This document shows, one piece after another, positions 5,305 through 6,144 of a DNA stretch of 6,144 nucleotides. The translations under genes were made by a program, and so were the position numbers. Source of the stretch: Chloroflexota bacterium (GTDB lineage Bacteria; Chloroflexota; Dehalococcoidia; SZUA-161; SpSt-899); contig QLUL01000071.1 of the NCBI GenBank assembly GCA_018725425.1, positions 1 to 6,144 on the forward strand. Direction: 5' to 3'. The notes below the pieces were generated by a model. The model had not been told where the DNA came from. It did no database searches and worked only from the letters and a program-made list of their open reading frames with translations. Position 1 is the stretch's first letter. The number at the start of each line of letters is the position of its first letter.

Positions 5305-5433
5305 TATAGGAATATTCCCTTCCCCATCAGGATTCACCAAACAGTTACTCTTCAGCTTCGTTAGCCAATGCCAGCCGTAATCTCGAATCCTCTTCAGGTT
5401 TCCCAAGCTGGCATACCAACTGTCAAACAACTG
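5305..5433 (-). pseudogene. IS4-type transposase fragment
   Basis: About 42 residues on the minus strand, LFDSWYASLGNLKRIRDYGW followed by HWLTKLKSN and NPDGEGNIPI. They match the core of IS4/IS701-type DDE transposases, where the Asp of FDSWYAS is the second catalytic residue. A TAG at 5436-5434 lies just upstream in this frame, and the similarity ends near 5305. Both the N- and C-terminal parts of the roughly 350-450-residue protein are gone, with no IS ends visible. The fragment fills the gap between tpx and the 5'-truncated rnfD-like gene, so it probably marks an old transposition or deletion junction. Confidence 0.65.
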
Positions 5434-5464
5434 CTAGGCGAGAATTGATTGCGAGGCATATAAC

Positions 5465-6144
5465 ATGAAGATGATGCGGGCGGTGCTGTTAGCCTTACTG
5501 CCAGTCACTATAGCAGCGCTGTGGTTTTTTAGGCTACCAGCATTATGGTTGCTCATTGTTAGCGTTGCAGCGGCGGTAGCGAGCGAAGCGCTGTGGTAGT
5601 TTGCCCTAAAGAAGCCGGTAAAGATCAAGGATCTGAGTGCGGTAGTGACAGGGCTGCTTTTTGGTCTTAGTTTGTCTCCTTCCTTGCCACTATATATCGC
5701 GGCGATCGGCGCATCCTTCGCCATCATCGTAGGAAAGCAGCTCTTTGGGGGCTTTGGCAAGAATCTCTTTAATCCGGCATTGTTCGGGCGACTCTTTATT
5801 ATTTTGGCTTTCCCTGGCACCATGCGACCATGGTTGACTCCGGTAGACTTGATGACTTCGGCTTCGCCTCTGCAAATACATCGGGCGGGAGGAGCTGTAG
5901 CTTCTTTAGTTGATTTATTTACCGGTCACGTGCCGGGCTCCATTGGCGAGACGTCAGTTCTGGCTTTATCCATCGGTTTTATCTGGCTTGCGCAGCAGAA
6001 ATTCGCCAACTGGCGCATACCCGTTGGCTCTATAGCCGCCGTGGTGGTGCTAGCCATTGTGGCAGGGCAAAATCCTCTCTTTCATCTTTTTTCAGGAAGC
6101 CTTCTTCTCGGCGCTTTCTTTATGGCTACCGACCCGATAACTTC
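5465..6144 (+). pseudogene. rnfD: rnfD-like membrane subunit, in-frame TAG, runs off the right edge
   Basis: Subunit D of the Rnf ion-translocating ferredoxin:NAD oxidoreductase (NqrB/RnfD family), an integral membrane protein. From ATG 5465 the frame encodes hydrophobic helices, then after codon 45 the signatures DLSAVVTGLL, GKQLFGG, NLFNPALFGR, AGGA...LVDLFTGHVPGSIGETS and LGAFFMATDPITS. Codon 45 (5597-5599) is TAG between ALW and FALKKP, with unbroken similarity on both sides, so it is a point interruption, not a frameshift. The usual N-terminal 15-20 residues (an S-P-H region) before the first helix are absent. Codon 129-135 reads LMTSASP where the family has S-G-A-T; the Thr that carries covalent FMN is Ser134. 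No rnfC lies upstream; an IS4 scrap does. GAGG at 5453-5456 is a modest ribosome site. The gene is most likely nonfunctional unless TAG is read through. Confidence 0.8.

Noticed and set aside
5309..5318. GGAATATTCC palindrome after tpx as a terminator or operator
   Set aside because: It is only a 10-bp self-complementary site with no loop and no T-run, and it falls inside the transposase remnant.
5434..5823. Long minus-strand open frame opposite the rnfD-like gene
   Set aside because: The plus strand shows clear RnfD motifs. The antisense frame is low-complexity shadow sequence with no recognised domain.

Overview
The window looks like chromosomal DNA of an anaerobic or microaerophilic bacterium. 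It carries an Rnf-type membrane redox subunit, a flavodoxin remnant, non-haem ferritin-like proteins and a thiol peroxidase. Strong AGGAGG-type ribosome sites and textbook -35/-10 promoters point to Bacteria rather than Archaea. I cannot name the phylum from sequence alone. Many genes are broken, and transposon remnants sit at two of the damaged places, so this is a rearranged, partly decaying accessory region.

Layout. At positions 1-156 the minus strand has a strong promoter and a leader with two hairpins. The leader ends in a near-perfect Shine-Dalgarno at the window edge, so a minus-strand gene probably starts just outside. Positions 173-1286 are a dead insertion sequence with 18-bp terminal inverted repeats. 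Its transposase has an internal deletion and a one-base frameshift, and may be a hybrid of two lineages. Positions 1380-1649 hold the C-terminal two thirds of a flavodoxin. Positions 1730-2998 encode an intact two-repeat membrane protein of the putative 10-TM heavy-metal/manganese exporter type. Positions 3069-3109 hold a strong promoter overlapped by a dyad, followed by a membrane-anchored cupredoxin (3204-3596).

Positions 3873-5292 form an iron and peroxide cluster: a ferritin-like diiron protein, the first 19 or so residues of a classical ferritin, an encapsulated-ferritin-like (EncFtn-like) domain with no ordinary start codon, and thiol peroxidase Tpx. Positions 5305-5433 are a scrap of an IS4-type transposase on the minus strand. 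From 5465 to the right edge there is an rnfD-like gene that lacks its usual N-terminus and has an in-frame TAG at codon 45.

Functionally the intact genes fit metal and oxidant handling: metal export, a copper redox protein, iron storage and ferroxidase chemistry, and peroxide removal. The flavodoxin and Rnf pieces belong to low-potential electron transfer and appear to be decaying. I see no tRNA, rRNA, CRISPR array or convincing intrinsic terminator. The most unusual points are the ferritin/EncFtn-like composite, two frames interrupted only by TAG, the possibly hybrid transposase, and the promoter/dyad before the cupredoxin.
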